Assembly (NCBI GenBank): GCA_026415215.1
Contig: JAOAHN010000081.1
Span: forward strand, 1-37,776
Length of the DNA stretch: 37,776 bases
Reading direction: 5' to 3'
DNA from: Candidatus Hydrogenedentota bacterium
Lineage (GTDB): Bacteria; Hydrogenedentota; Hydrogenedentia; Hydrogenedentales; Hydrogenedentaceae
This document shows positions 23,810 to 34,200 of this stretch, in pieces. The translations under genes were made by a program, and so were the position numbers. Positions within the stretch are counted from its first letter, which is position 1, and each line of letters starts with the position of its first letter. The notes under the pieces were generated by a model that did no database searches, was not told the DNA's origin, and worked only from the letters and a program-made list of their open reading frames with translations.

Positions 23810-24769
23810 ATGGATGTGAACGATAAAAGAGTTCAAGCTGTTCCTCAGAACATAATAGCCTTGGTTTGGGATTTTGATTACACACTAACTCCTATGAATA
23901 TGCAGGAACCTTTGTTTAGGAAATATGGTGTAAATGAAGAAAAGTTTTGGAAAGAAGTTAACTCGCTTCCAGAATATTACAAAAAGGCAGGGGTGAGAGT
24001 TTCAGAAGAATCGGCGTATTTGTGGCATATTATATCCTATGTCAAAGCTGGAAAATTAAAAGGGTTAACTAATAAAGAACTAAGAGAACTCGGGAAAGAG
24101 ATAAGATTCTATGATGGGTTGCCGAAATTTTTATTGGAAGTCCAAGAATGGCTTAACTGTGAGCCATACACTGAATACAATATAAAAGTAGAGCATTATG
24201 TTGTTAGTAGTGGCTTGGCAGAGATGATAAAGGGTTCAGAAATAGCTACTTATCTGGCTGGGGTGTGGGCTTCAGAGTTTATAGAAGTACCCGCTGGACC
24301 GGATGAGGATTTTGCTCAAATTCCTAAATCTGGAGAGATAAGTCAAGTAGGTTATGTAATAGATCATACTACCAAAACGAGGGCTCTTTTCGAAATTAAT
24401 AAGGGGGTGAATAAGCTTGAGGGAATCTCCGTAAATGATTCTATTCCCGAGCACGCGAGAAGAGTTCCATTTAGAAACATAATCTACATAGGAGATGGTC
24501 CGAGTGATATTCCATGTTTTTCTGTTGTCAGAAAACATGGTGGCTATACATACGCAGTTTACCCTCGGGGGGATGAGAAAAAATTTATTCAGGTTATTCA
24601 GCTGTTAGAGTCTAATAGAATAGATGCTTACGGACCTGCAGATTACACGAGTATGAGTGAGACTTGTTTTTGGATTAAGTATAAAGTCAAGACAATAGCT
24701 GATAGGATAGTAGGAGAGAAAAGAGAAGCGATTTATGCCCAAATTAAATCGGGTCCGAGACATTTGTAG
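23810..24769 (+). CDS. HAD-superfamily phosphatase (phosphoserine-phosphatase-like)
   Basis: A 319-residue protein from ATG 23810; a TTG two codons earlier is possible, but AAGG lies 8 bp before the ATG. All four HAD motifs are visible: DFDYTLT (motif I, nucleophile Asp21 and acid Asp23), SSG (motif II, in HYVVSSGLAE), a Lys in TTKTRALFEINKG (motif III) and GDGPSDIPCF (motif IV). The helical cap between motifs I and II (about 30-125) indicates a C1-type cap. Acting on a small phosphorylated metabolite is likely; the substrate is not readable. There is no signal peptide, so it is cytoplasmic. It follows the GH42-like gene in the same direction. A functional link is not evident. Confidence 0.8.
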   Translation: MDVNDKRVQAVPQNIIALVWDFDYTLTPMNMQEPLFRKYGVNEEKFWKEVNSLPEYYKKAGVRVSEESAYLWHIISYVKAGKLKGLTNKELRELGKEIRFYDGLPKFLLEVQEWLNCEPYTEYNIKVEHYVVSSGLAEMIKGSEIATYLAGVWASEFIEVPAGPDEDFAQIPKSGEISQVGYVIDHTTKTRALFEINKGVNKLEGISVNDSIPEHARRVPFRNIIYIGDGPSDIPCFSVVRKHGGYTYAVYPRGDEKKFIQVIQLLESNRIDAYGPADYTSMSETCFWIKYKVKTIADRIVGEKREAIYAQIKSGPRHL

Positions 24770-24890
24770 TAGTTTATGAGAGGGACCCCTTTGCGGTCTC
24801 AGTAAGAAGATTATTTAGATAAGGTGAGATTGATTAAAAAAATGAAGAGAATTTCCTGGAGAGGGGTTATACTTAAGAGGATAAGTAACT

Positions 24891-24911
24891 GAGTATGCCA
24901 ACCCTATACTC
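24891..24911. repeat. Inverted repeat in the convergent intergenic region
   Basis: GAGTAT and ATACTC are perfect 6-bp arms around a 9-nt loop. It lies in the 221-bp gap between the convergent HAD and AmrS genes, without a T-run of its own. Confidence 0.3.
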
Positions 24912-24937
24912 TGCTCACATATTAGGAATATAGTTAG

Positions 24938-24960
24938 ATAGTCGTGACAATGACTATTTT
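24938..24960 (+). terminator. Possible terminator downstream of the HAD gene
   Basis: ATAGTC pairs with GACTAT around an 8-nt loop and is followed by TTT on the plus strand. It lies 169 bp past the HAD stop, in the convergent gap, so it could end plus-strand transcription. The T-run is short. Confidence 0.3.
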
Positions 24961-24990
24961 AGGTTGGATAAAATGAGTAACTGTAGGGGC

Positions 24991-26055
24991 TTATTTAGGC
25001 TTATTCCAAATCCCTGGAATTGATAAACCGCACTTTGGACATTTTCCATCTTTAATTTCATTTTTCCATACATTAAAGCCTGTTCTTTCTATAAGAAGTG
25101 ATGAACAGTTAGGACAGTATGTATTTTCGAGATTTTTTAGCTTTCCTGGTCTGTTACCCACATACACATACTTTAGTCCAGCGTCCTTACCTATTTTATA
25201 AGCGGTTTCGAGCTGAGAAGGTTGGGTTGGTTCTACTTCTTGCATTTTGTATTGGGGATAAAAGCCTGTCACATGCCAGGGAATGTCTGTGTTGATGTTT
25301 GCTATGAATCTGGTTAGTTGTGAGATTTCATTTGGGTCATCGTTAAATGTAGGAACGAGTAGTGTAACTATTTCGACCCAATATCCTAACTCAACCGCTT
25401 TCTCGATAGTATTACATACAATTTTGAGGCTTCCGCCAAGTTTATCGTAATGCTGTTGGTTGAAAGATTTTAGGTCTACCTTGTATAAATCCATAACGGG
25501 TCTCAAGAACTCGAGAACTTTGGTAGAAGCGTGTCCATTACTTACATAACCACATAAAAGGTGGTGCTCCTTTGCTAAAGAGAAAATTTCGTAAGACCAA
25601 TCACTTGTAATTAGAGGTTCATTGTAGGTACTGACTATTACAGGTGAACGGTATTGGATACTTAGGTTTACAATTTCTTCAGAAGATATAGGCTCAATTT
25701 GGGCGGATGAATTCGGATCTCTAAGTGTTTGACTGCTGAACCAGTTTTGGCAAAATGGGCAGTGAAAATTACAACCGAGCATTCCGTAAGAGAGGGCAGT
25801 AGAGCCGGGTAGAACATGGAAAAAAGGTTTTTTCTCAATAGGATCCACGGCCAATCCAGCGACATACCCATATGGCACAAAAAGAGAGCCATTTTCGTTG
25901 AATCTTAATTTGCATATGCCTGATTTACCTTCAGATATTATACATTGATGACCACAGGAATGACATTGAATTTTGTTACCCTCTAACTTTGTAAATAGGG
26001 CAGGGTTAGCAGGATGCGAATACTTTTTTAGAATATCTTCAGGTGACATTCTCAT
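24991..26055 (-). CDS. amrS: AmmeMemoRadiSam-system radical SAM enzyme (AmrS-like)
   Basis: A 354-residue radical SAM protein. The cluster motif CNFHCPFC (Cys95, Cys99, Cys102) lies in GMLGCNFHCPFCQNW. An N-terminal cysteine group, CHSCGHQC (31-38) and Cys48, and a C-terminal zinc-ribbon-like part, CPNC and CPKC, frame the barrel. The segments KKPFFHVLPGSTALSYG, STYNEPLIT, GYVSNGHAS and KVDLKSFN are characteristic of the AmmeMemoRadiSam family, whose system also includes AMMECR1-like and Memo-like proteins; neither is in this window. These enzymes resemble pyruvate formate-lyase activases; the exact substrate is not established. AAGGA lies 9 bp before the ATG. The 7Fe ferredoxin gene ends 33 bp upstream and may supply electrons. 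Confidence 0.88.
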   Translation of the reverse strand: MRMSPEDILKKYSHPANPALFTKLEGNKIQCHSCGHQCIISEGKSGICKLRFNENGSLFVPYGYVAGLAVDPIEKKPFFHVLPGSTALSYGMLGCNFHCPFCQNWFSSQTLRDPNSSAQIEPISSEEIVNLSIQYRSPVIVSTYNEPLITSDWSYEIFSLAKEHHLLCGYVSNGHASTKVLEFLRPVMDLYKVDLKSFNQQHYDKLGGSLKIVCNTIEKAVELGYWVEIVTLLVPTFNDDPNEISQLTRFIANINTDIPWHVTGFYPQYKMQEVEPTQPSQLETAYKIGKDAGLKYVYVGNRPGKLKNLENTYCPNCSSLLIERTGFNVWKNEIKDGKCPKCGLSIPGIWNKPK

Positions 26056-26088
26056 GGATTTTATTCCTTTTGTTTACTTTTTTATGGA

Positions 26089-26436
26089 TTATCTGGGATC
26101 CCCTTCACCCGGGGAATCGTCGAACAAATTAGATTTATTTTCTAAATTGGCGAACTCGTCTGCATCGGGTAAGGGCTTTTTGGGGATTGTGATTTCAGGC
26201 CAGATTTTTGAATATTTTGCATTTAGTTCAATATAGTGCTTCCATTTTTCTGGCACATCCTTTTCGGGATAAATGGCATGGACGGGACAGGGATCAACAC
26301 ACGCTCCGCAATCTATACAGTCATCGGGGTCTATTACTAACATGTTAACCCCTTCGTGAAAGCAGATCACAGGGCAGTTCTTGACACATTCAGTGTACTT
26401 ACACTTTATACAGGGTTCGGTAACTACATACGCCAT
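26089..26436 (-). CDS. fdxA: 7Fe ferredoxin ([3Fe-4S][4Fe-4S])
   Basis: A 115-residue FdxA-type ferredoxin. Cysteines at 9, 17, 21, 25, 40, 43, 46 and 50 match one for one (shifted by +1) the ligand set of Azotobacter ferredoxin I, where the first, second and last bind the [3Fe-4S] cluster and the third plus 40/43/46 bind the [4Fe-4S] cluster. An extra Cys12 lies between the first two ligands. The C-terminal half is a charged, Pro-rich extension ending in an acidic tail (DDSPGEGDPR). It is cytoplasmic and a likely electron carrier. The start is supported by position only; a clear Shine-Dalgarno is not seen. It is the first gene of a two-gene unit with amrS, driven from the divergent promoter region at about 26468-26475. 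Confidence 0.9.
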   Translation of the reverse strand: MAYVVTEPCIKCKYTECVKNCPVICFHEGVNMLVIDPDDCIDCGACVDPCPVHAIYPEKDVPEKWKHYIELNAKYSKIWPEITIPKKPLPDADEFANLENKSNLFDDSPGEGDPR

Positions 26437-26445
26437 ACTTTTAAC

Positions 26446-26475
26446 TTCACTTAGTTTTTAAAAATAAATTATACT
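26446..26475. promoter_or_regulatory. Compact divergent promoter region (overlapping -10 elements)
   Basis: On the minus strand TATAAT (26468-26473) lies 31 bp before fdxA. On the plus strand TATACT (26470-26475) overlaps it, with TTCACT (26446-26451) as a possible -35 at 18 bp, facing the YjbQ-like gene. Two opposite promoters so close would compete for RNA polymerase. No good -35 was found for the minus promoter. Confidence 0.4.
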
Positions 26476-26514
26476 ATGATTTCTTTAGGTGTTTTATAAC
26501 TGAGGAGACAAAAG

Positions 26515-26931
26515 ATGGTTTATCGTGAGGTGATTAGTCTGATGACAAGTGGCTACGGAGACATGACAGACCTTACACATCAAGTTGAAAATGTAATTGG
26601 TAGATCGGGGATTAAGAATGGAATAGTGAATATTTTCAATGTTGGGAGCACCGCCTGTATTGGAACAATTGAATATGAACCTGGATTGGTGAAGGATTTA
26701 CCAGAACAGTTATCAAAGATTTTCCCTTCAGGAAGACATTATGCCCATGAACAGACTTGGCACGATGGTAATGGACATTCTCATCTCCAAGCTACTTTAG
26801 TAGGTTCTGGGATTACGGTTCCAGTGGAAAACGGAAGACTGGTCTTGGGAACCTGGCAACAAGTATTTCACTTAGAGTGTGATATAAAGAGACGAGACAG
26901 AGAGATTGTGGTTACTGTTATAGGTGAGTAA
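26515..26931 (+). CDS. yjbQ: YjbQ / UPF0047 family protein
   Basis: A 138-residue protein that is nearly all YjbQ/UPF0047 domain. Family landmarks are GIVNIFNVGSTACIGTIEYE, RHYAHEQTWHDGNGHSHLQA (with the conserved HxxxxWHDGNGHSHL) and VPVENGRLVLGTWQQVFHLE, followed by REIVVTVIGE. Members are described as having weak thiamine-phosphate-synthase side activity, but the physiological role is not settled. The start has GAGGAGA 7 bp upstream. It is read divergently from the ferredoxin-AmrS unit and precedes the tRNA-Arg gene by 54 bp. Confidence 0.88.
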   Translation: MVYREVISLMTSGYGDMTDLTHQVENVIGRSGIKNGIVNIFNVGSTACIGTIEYEPGLVKDLPEQLSKIFPSGRHYAHEQTWHDGNGHSHLQATLVGSGITVPVENGRLVLGTWQQVFHLECDIKRRDREIVVTVIGE

Positions 26932-26941
26932 ATCGCTTTAG

Positions 26942-26971
26942 TTGACCTAAAAAGCGAATAACTTTTATAAT
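26942..26971 (+). promoter_or_regulatory. Sigma-70-type promoter of the tRNA-Arg gene
   Basis: TTGACC (26942-26947) and a perfect TATAAT (26966-26971) are separated by 18 bp. Transcription would start near 26978, a few bases before the mature tRNA at 26986. This is the best promoter in the window. Confidence 0.7.
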
Positions 26972-26985
26972 TGAGTTTCTACAGT

Positions 26986-27057
26986 GCCCCGATAGTTCAA
27001 TGGATAGAACGAATCCCTCCTAAGGATTAGATCCGCGTTCGATTCGCGGTCGGGGCA
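26986..27057 (+). tRNA. trnR(cct): tRNA-Arg (anticodon CCT)
   Basis: A complete cloverleaf can be drawn. The acceptor stem is GCCCCGA/TCGGGGC and the D stem GTTC/GAAC. The anticodon stem AATCC/GGATT closes the loop CTCCTAA with anticodon CCT at 27019-27021, and the T stem CGCG pairs across TTCGATT. The CCA end is not encoded (the 3' flank is ACTATT after the discriminator). It reads AGG codons. It lies between the YjbQ-like gene and ychF, with its own promoter upstream. Confidence 0.95.
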
Positions 27058-27071
27058 CTATTTTTATTTTA

Positions 27072-27089
27072 TAGATGAATTAGATGAAT
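27072..27089. repeat. Tandem duplication of a 9-bp unit
   Basis: TAGATGAAT occurs twice head-to-tail, 14 bp after the tRNA. The two copies are identical. Confidence 0.6.
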
Positions 27090-27091
27090 TT

Positions 27092-27107
27092 AGCACTGAA
27101 AAGTGTT
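27092..27107 (+). repeat. GAAA-loop hairpin downstream of tRNA-Arg
   Basis: AGCACT and AGTGTT (5 pairs plus one G-T) close a GAAA tetraloop. No T-run follows. It may be an RNA end or processing structure between the tRNA and ychF. Confidence 0.3.
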
Positions 27108-27141
27108 ATGATTAGGTAAGTAGGTAATTTAAGGTAAAAGA

Positions 27142-28245
27142 ATGGGATTAAGTGTAGGTATAGTAGGGCTTCCTAATGTCGGAAAAAGTACTCTATTTAA
27201 TGCACTTACTCAAAGCAAGCATGCAGAAGTAGCAAATTATCCGTTTTGCACAATAGAACCAAATCACGCCATTGTAAAAGTGCCAGATGATAACCTTGAA
27301 AAACTTTCCCAGATTATAAAGCCTAAGCAGACAGTTCATGCCACTATAGAATTCGTAGATATTGCGGGACTTGTAAAGGGTTCACACAAAGGAGAAGGGT
27401 TGGGAAATCAGTTCTTATCACATATTCGAGAGGCTGATGCACTAATACATATAGTTAGGTGTTTTAAGAATGATAATATAGTGCATGTTCATGGAGTAGT
27501 TGACCCTGTTTCAGATATAGAGATTATCAATATAGAGTTAATTCTCGCCGACCTTCAGCAGGTAGAGAAGAAAATTGAAAAACTGAGAAAACAGGTTAAA
27601 GGTGATAAGAGGCTAATCCCAGAACTTGAGCTTTGTGAGCAATTGAAGTCTCATTTGGAACAGGGTAGACCTATTAGAACATTTCCTGGTTTAGAGTCCG
27701 ATCTGTTTAGGGAATTAAACCAAGAAATGAGATTTACTACTGGGAAGAAAATATTATATGTTGCGAATGTAGATGAAGAAGGTTTAAGAACAGATACTCC
27801 AGAGGTATTAAAAGTTCGAGATATAGCAAGAAGTGAAGGCACTGAAGTGGTAAAAATTTGTGCTCAGGTAGAAATGGAACTCGCGGAGATGAGTGAAGAG
27901 GAACGACGAGAATTATTGGCCATGGATGGAGCCTTGGAAACAGCATTAGAGCAAGTAGTTCATGCAGGTTATAGGTTGCTTGACTTGATCACATTCTACA
28001 CGATGGCACCTCCTAAAGAGGTGAGGGCATGGGCTGTTAGGAAGGGAACAAATGTTGTCAAAGCAGGGGGTATGATTCATACTGATTTTGAAAAACATTT
28101 TATATGTGCAGAAGTAATCCCAGTGAAAGATTTTTTGGAACATGGGGGAGAAACAGGAGCAAAATCTGCGGGTGCATGGCGGATTGAGGGTAGAGAGTAT
28201 ATAGTTCAAGATGGGGACTGCATATACATCAGGGCAAGTGCTTAG
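27142..28245 (+). CDS. ychF: Redox-regulated ATPase YchF (OBG family)
   Basis: A 367-residue P-loop ATPase/GTPase-family protein that binds ribosomes. G1 is GLPNVGKST (9-17), G3 includes DIAGLVKGSHKGEGLGNQFL, and the G4 position reads NVDE (in ILYVANVDE), not NKxD, which is the YchF-specific change that favours ATP. A coiled-coil stretch (about 130-165) and a C-terminal TGS domain (about 280-367, ending VQDGDCIYIRASA) complete the family architecture. AAGG upstream of the ATG supports the start. It ends with TAG 33 bp before the large macroglobulin gene, on the same strand. Confidence 0.95.
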   Translation: MGLSVGIVGLPNVGKSTLFNALTQSKHAEVANYPFCTIEPNHAIVKVPDDNLEKLSQIIKPKQTVHATIEFVDIAGLVKGSHKGEGLGNQFLSHIREADALIHIVRCFKNDNIVHVHGVVDPVSDIEIINIELILADLQQVEKKIEKLRKQVKGDKRLIPELELCEQLKSHLEQGRPIRTFPGLESDLFRELNQEMRFTTGKKILYVANVDEEGLRTDTPEVLKVRDIARSEGTEVVKICAQVEMELAEMSEEERRELLAMDGALETALEQVVHAGYRLLDLITFYTMAPPKEVRAWAVRKGTNVVKAGGMIHTDFEKHFICAEVIPVKDFLEHGGETGAKSAGAWRIEGREYIVQDGDCIYIRASA

Positions 28246-28278
28246 TGCTAAACTATTAAAATAAGGGGCCATTTTTTT

Positions 28279-31200
28279 ATGAAGGAGAAGCCTGTGAAGA
28301 GTAAAGTGTTTTTTCCAGTGCGATTACTATTAGTTTTAGTTTGTGGAATATGTTTATCTTATTGTTACTCTGGCGAAAGAAACACACAAGACAAATCTAT
28401 ACCTGCAAAAATGGATAAGGCAAAACAATCCAAGTTAGATGGAAAAAACATTGGGGCGTTGGAGGCAGAAAGAGAGGGCAGTAATGAGAAAACAACTAAG
28501 TTAGTCCCTGTTTGGAGATACCCGGAAGAAGGTAAGAGCTTTAAAGGGGAGTTTATGCTTCTGTTCCCGGAGGATATATTTTTCCCAGAGAATGTTAATC
28601 CTAAAGATTACATCAGCATTACTCCTTATCGCGAAGGTCTAACAGAATGTCGAGGAAATATGCTTGTTTATACTATGTTAGAACCTATGCCTACGAATGT
28701 GGAGGAAATAAAACTCTGCGTTCATCCAGAGCTCCAATCTATAAGTGGGAGAAGAATCTCAGAGGAAAGTAGTTGTTATACACTTCCTGTTAAAGGTCTT
28801 AAGGTCTTAGAAGCTTGGTTTGAGAATGTAGATGATTATGTATGTGAAGTAGCAATAAGATTTAACCAAGGTGTAGATGTAAATGAACTCAAGAAGTTTG
28901 TGAAAGTAGTAAATGCTCGAGGGAATGATGCGGAATGGTCTTTAGAGCCGACTGATATAAATACTAATTTGATATTTAAGGTGAAGGTGGAGAGGAAAAC
29001 TAATGAAGACTCAGAGCCTTATAAACTTTATGTTTTTCCAGGCTATCCGAACCTTGCCCACTCATTGAAAGGGGAACCTTTTTATTTAGAATTTCCTTCG
29101 ACAAAGGTTCTATCTGTAAATTCACACAACTTATTGGGTGGCTTTGATGTGAGTATTACATTTAATGAAGATGTAAAAGGGATAGTTTTGAAAAGGTTTT
29201 TGAGCCTTGAACTTGGGGATTCTAATAAGAAAGTCGAATATATTCTTACTCCAAAATTATGGCAGAGGGAGGTATTTTTTTCTAATCGTCCTTCTGAAAA
29301 TGATCTCTATGATTATTCAAAAGTTTGGTATATCTATGTAGATGATAAGTACGATGAGGAGAGGGATAAAACTCTATTGCTAACTCTGGATAAAAATATG
29401 TGGGGAAGAGACATGTCCTTGTTAAGAGAACGGGTTACAATAGATGTGAATTGGAAAGAAGGTGGGATTGGGAGGGGAGGAGACAAGATTCTGGAAGCTT
29501 CGGCATATTGGGAAAATAGCGGTATGGAAGGCCCTATATGTGTTCTCTGGGCAAATAATAATCTTTCTCTTGAGGAAGTTAATGAACATATTTCGATATT
29601 CCCTGAAGTTAAAAATCTAAAGGTGACTAAAATGGGAAGATCTTTCCGTGTTAGCGGAGACTGGAAAACAGGTGTAAGTTATATACTCAAATTAACAACT
29701 GGAATGAAATATGGAGGAAGGGTATTCGGGGATTCAGAAAATGATTTGAAATATATATTAGAAAGAGATTTCGAGTTGTTTTTAGAGCCGGTTCCAGAGT
29801 TTAGGGTGGTAGAGTTTTGGGGTAAGGAACGGTTTTATTTCATTCCATATGGGGAAAAAAATTACATAAGAGTAGGTGGGAGAAATGTAACCAAGGCCTA
29901 TATACATGTTTATAGAGTTATTCCTGAGAATCTGCCTTATTGGATTGGTAATGTTTCAAACTTGAATCAAATATCTCTGAATATAAATGAGAGGACAGCA
30001 GATTATGTAGGTGCTAAAGAGGTGGTGTTTAACGACTCTGTAGATAAGGCTCAATATGTAGATGTTAATCTCGATGAACTAATGTCAAAGGTTAGTAAGA
30101 GAGGTTTGTTCACCATATATATAAGCGAGGATCCCAATAAGCGTGAGGTAAAAATAGAAAGTGAAGGGAGTACTCAAAATTATTCTTCAGTTTGGGACTA
30201 TGATGGTATGGAATGGGATTATGGAGAAGATTCAGGAAGCTTCAGGAGAAGTTCGAGACAGGTAGTAAGTAGTAGTGTGAGGTATTTTGTTTGGACGAGT
30301 ATAGGCGTAATTGCTCATTGGGAGGGGAACGATGTACTTGGCTTTGTTCACGATTTAGTAGATTTAACTCCCATAGTTGGAGCAGAAGTAATGGGGTATT
30401 CATTGAAAGGTAGAGAAACGGGAAAAGCTCTTACTGATGTCAATGGAGTTTTTAGGTTGTCTTGCGTAAATGAAGAGCCAAGGTTTTTAGTTGTTCGGGC
30501 TTTAGATGACTTTAGTATTTTGTTTCTTTCACCCAAGCCTCTACCGAGTATGAAGGATTTGGAGAAGTATGACAAGTTTGGAAGTAATGCCATAGAGGCT
30601 TTCGTTTATGCTGACAGAAACATATATAGACCTGGAGAAACAATACATTTGAGTTGGATTGTTAAGAAGAACTATGGATTAGAAGTTGTAGATTCTCCGC
30701 TTGAGTTAAGGATAGTTAATCCCAGAAACAGGATTGTATATAGAGAAACGGTTAGTCATTCTGAATATGGCACAGGTGTAAAGGATATTGCCACTGATAC
30801 TACATATTTAACTGGAGCATATTCAATTGGTCTTTATATACCTGGTGGAGAGAAATTATGTGGTTCTGCAAGGGTACATTTAGAAGATTTTGTGCCAGAT
30901 AGGATAAAGGTAGGTGTAGAAATTGGAGAGCTAAATTGGTTAGTGGGAAACAAGTATGAAATTGGAGTAAAAGCGGATTATTATGTAGGCCCGCCAGGGT
31001 CCAATCTGAAGTGTGAAGGAAAAGTCTTGGTCTACAAATCTGAAGATATATGGGTTGATAAGTTTCCGGGTTATAGGTTTACAAATTATGAGCCTTACTT
31101 AACATATTTGGAGGACTTAAGTTTACAATACACTGATGAACAAGGCAAGACTACTTATAGTTATGAGTTCCTTCCTAAAAACAAACCAACATCACCTGTG

Positions 31201-34200
31201 GAAGTTGCGGTTAGAGTTGAAGTGTCAGAAAAAGGGGGGAGAGCGGTTGGAACAGTAAAAAAGGTGATTGGTTTTCCAGAAAATGCCTTGTGTGGAGTGG
31301 GTATTGAAAGTGTAGGAAGAAAAGTAAAGGCTAATGTTCTTGTCGTAGATACTCAATTAAGGCCCCTTTCCGAAGAAGAAGTAGAAGTCGCTTTAGGAAC
31401 TTTAGAGTGGAGTTATGTAAGTCGAATATATTCCTCTTATCCTCGAAAAGTTTTGCCACAATGGCAAGAGAAGTTTGTGCCTGTAGAGAAGAAGGTTGTT
31501 AAAACGGTAGATGGTAAGGCTGAAGTAGAATTTGAAATACCAGAGAGTTATAAAAGTTATCGTGTCAGGGTGAAAAGAGTAGCGGGTAGTATGTTTTCAG
31601 AGATGAATTTTTATTCCATGGGAGATAGGATTGTGAATGTAAGCGAAGGTCCTCCCGAACTGGTTAAAATTTGGATGGAAGATAAAAAGTGGGAGATAGG
31701 AGAGGAAGTTCCCGTGACGATTCAGGCTCCGTTCGAAGGCAAAGCATTTGTGGTTGTGCAGGGAGAAAAACTATGGGATTGTAAAGTAATAGAGTTAGTA
31801 GAAGGTAAAGGAGAATTTAAGCTTGAGATAAAACCTGAATATTACCCTAATATATGGGTTGGAGTTAGTGCGATTCCTTTAAGATTAGAAGCAAAATCTG
31901 AGATAAGTCCATATTCATCTTTTGCCTTCAAAAATATAGCTGTTAATGATAATTCAAGAAAACTTAATGTAGAGATTATTGAATTACCTGAATCTGTTCG
32001 TCCTAAGAGTAAGTTAGAGTTCGAGGTAGTTACGAAGGGAGAAAAGGGGGAACCGGTAGAATCTGAAATCACAGTAGCGATTGTTGACGAAGGAATCCAT
32101 TCAATATTAGGTTATCTTACCCCTAACCCTTACGATTGGTTTGGGAGAAGCAGATATAACTCTATTAGACGAGCACACTATTATGAAAATGTTGCATACG
32201 AGTATAGTCCCGAATCTCCGCCCGGGGACATGATAGCAAAACAGTTGTCTGCAGGTAAGCCAAATATAACTGAGAGTTGGATAAAACCATTTGCTTTATG
32301 GTCTGGGGTTATTAGAACCAATACATTAGATGGTAAAGCTCGATTGAAATTCGATTTGCCGGAGTTCAACGGCATGGCAAGAGTTGTAGTCGTTGGTACA
32401 GGAAAAGGGAAATTAGGTAGTTTGGAGAGAAGTTTATCTGTTAAAAGACCTTGTGTTATACAAGCTCAGCTCCCAAGATTTTTGAGACCGGGAGATACTG
32501 CAATAATTTTTGCCCGTGGGTTGAATACTTCCCCAGAACCGTTAGTTGTAGGTGCTGAAGTAAGTATAAATGGAGGCAAGTTGAGTAGAAACATAGTTGA
32601 ATGGGGAGTACTTCCAAATACCTTTGAGTCTTCTCCTGAGCTGAAGATAGAGACCGAAGGAACTACTAAATCTATAGATTTGTCGTGGAAATTCAAGATT
32701 AAGAATGAGGGTGGTAATGAAATTGATGTTTATTCAGAGGATACGAATATTCCCGTGTTTCTTAGTTCGAGGTATAAGAGAGAGCTAAAAAGTTATGTTG
32801 TTAAGTCTGGGGAGCAGTTAAGATTAGACAATTTAAACTTTGTTGAAGATAACTTAATGACTTCAGATATATGGGTAGGCGGAACTCCTTACTTAAGAGT
32901 CGTTCCTGTATTTGAGTGGTTGAGAGGGTATCCGTATAGTTGTGCCGAGCAGAAAGTATCTAAGTTATACGGGTTGTATATCTTAAGGAGATATTTCTTG
33001 TCTGAATTTTTTAAGGACGCATCTTTGGAGGACTTGAACAATATGTTCATCTCACTCTTGAACGCTATTTTCGCCTGTCAGGTAGATAACGGGGGTATAG
33101 GATATTGGCAGTATTCTATGGAGCCTGATATTAGAGTTTCTCTACACACAGGGTTTCTGCTCGCTTCTATGAAAAGATTTAGTGATATGCCTATTCCTGA
33201 AAAGCCTTACGCAGGTTTGATGGATTATATAAGAGATTTAGCATTAGTGGGTGATAATAAAGATAGAGGGCAGGAAGAAGTAAGAGCTTATGCGAACATG
33301 GTATTAGCTTTAGATGGTGATCCAGTAGCTTGTGAGAGTCTAAGCAGTTTTCTACTTGAAACAAAAATTATATCTTGGGAGCTTAAAGTCCTCTTAGAGT
33401 ATGTATTGAAAAACTGCAAGGGAGATAAGGAGACTTTTAAGAAAGGTGAAGGGAGTTTATCAAGTTTTAGGGAAGCGACAAAGGAAGAAGATGAAACTCT
33501 TGCGAGAAATAGATGGAGTTTTTATAAAACAGAAATAATGTCAAATGCGTTGAAACTTTTGGAATCCTTGACTTATGAGGAAGATGATAGTGAAATTTTG
33601 GCTCTTCAGATGCAACTGCTTGATGAGTTAGGTTCAGTTCGTTATTTGACGACTTACAATCTGTCGTTTGCTTTGCTTGCTTTAGAAGAGAGCATGAAAC
33701 GGTTTGGTGGAGGAGGGGGTAGTGTTAATGGTGAGGTGGTGATAAATGGAGAAAAACTTAGTATCTCCGGATTTTCTCATTTAAGAAAGGAGATCAAAGG
33801 GAGAGTAGATTTAGAAATAATTAATAGAGGTGAATCGCCAATTTTCCTGACTACACTGTTCAGTGGATTGGTTAAAGATGAAAGTGATATGAATCGAATC
33901 TATAACAATAATGTTGAGGTAAAGAGGTATATTTGTGACAAGGATGGACAGATAGTGCTAAATAATGAATTGAAGCAAGGTGAAGTGTATTACTTTATAT
34001 ACACTATTCTTCCTAAGGATGAATTAGAAGGATTCGTATTGACACAACTTTTACCTGCTGGAACAGAACTTGAGAATCCGAGGTTCTATGATGAAAGATT
34101 TATTACTAATTTAGAGGTTAGCAAGGGAGAACTAAAGGAGTTAGAGTTAATAAAGCCTGAACATGTAGAAATAAGGGATGATAGTCTCATCATAGCATGC

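Noticed and set aside
26986..27141. Integrated element at the tRNA-Arg gene
   Set aside because: No integrase, no direct repeat of the tRNA 3' end and no foreign-looking gene are present; ychF follows within 84 bp.
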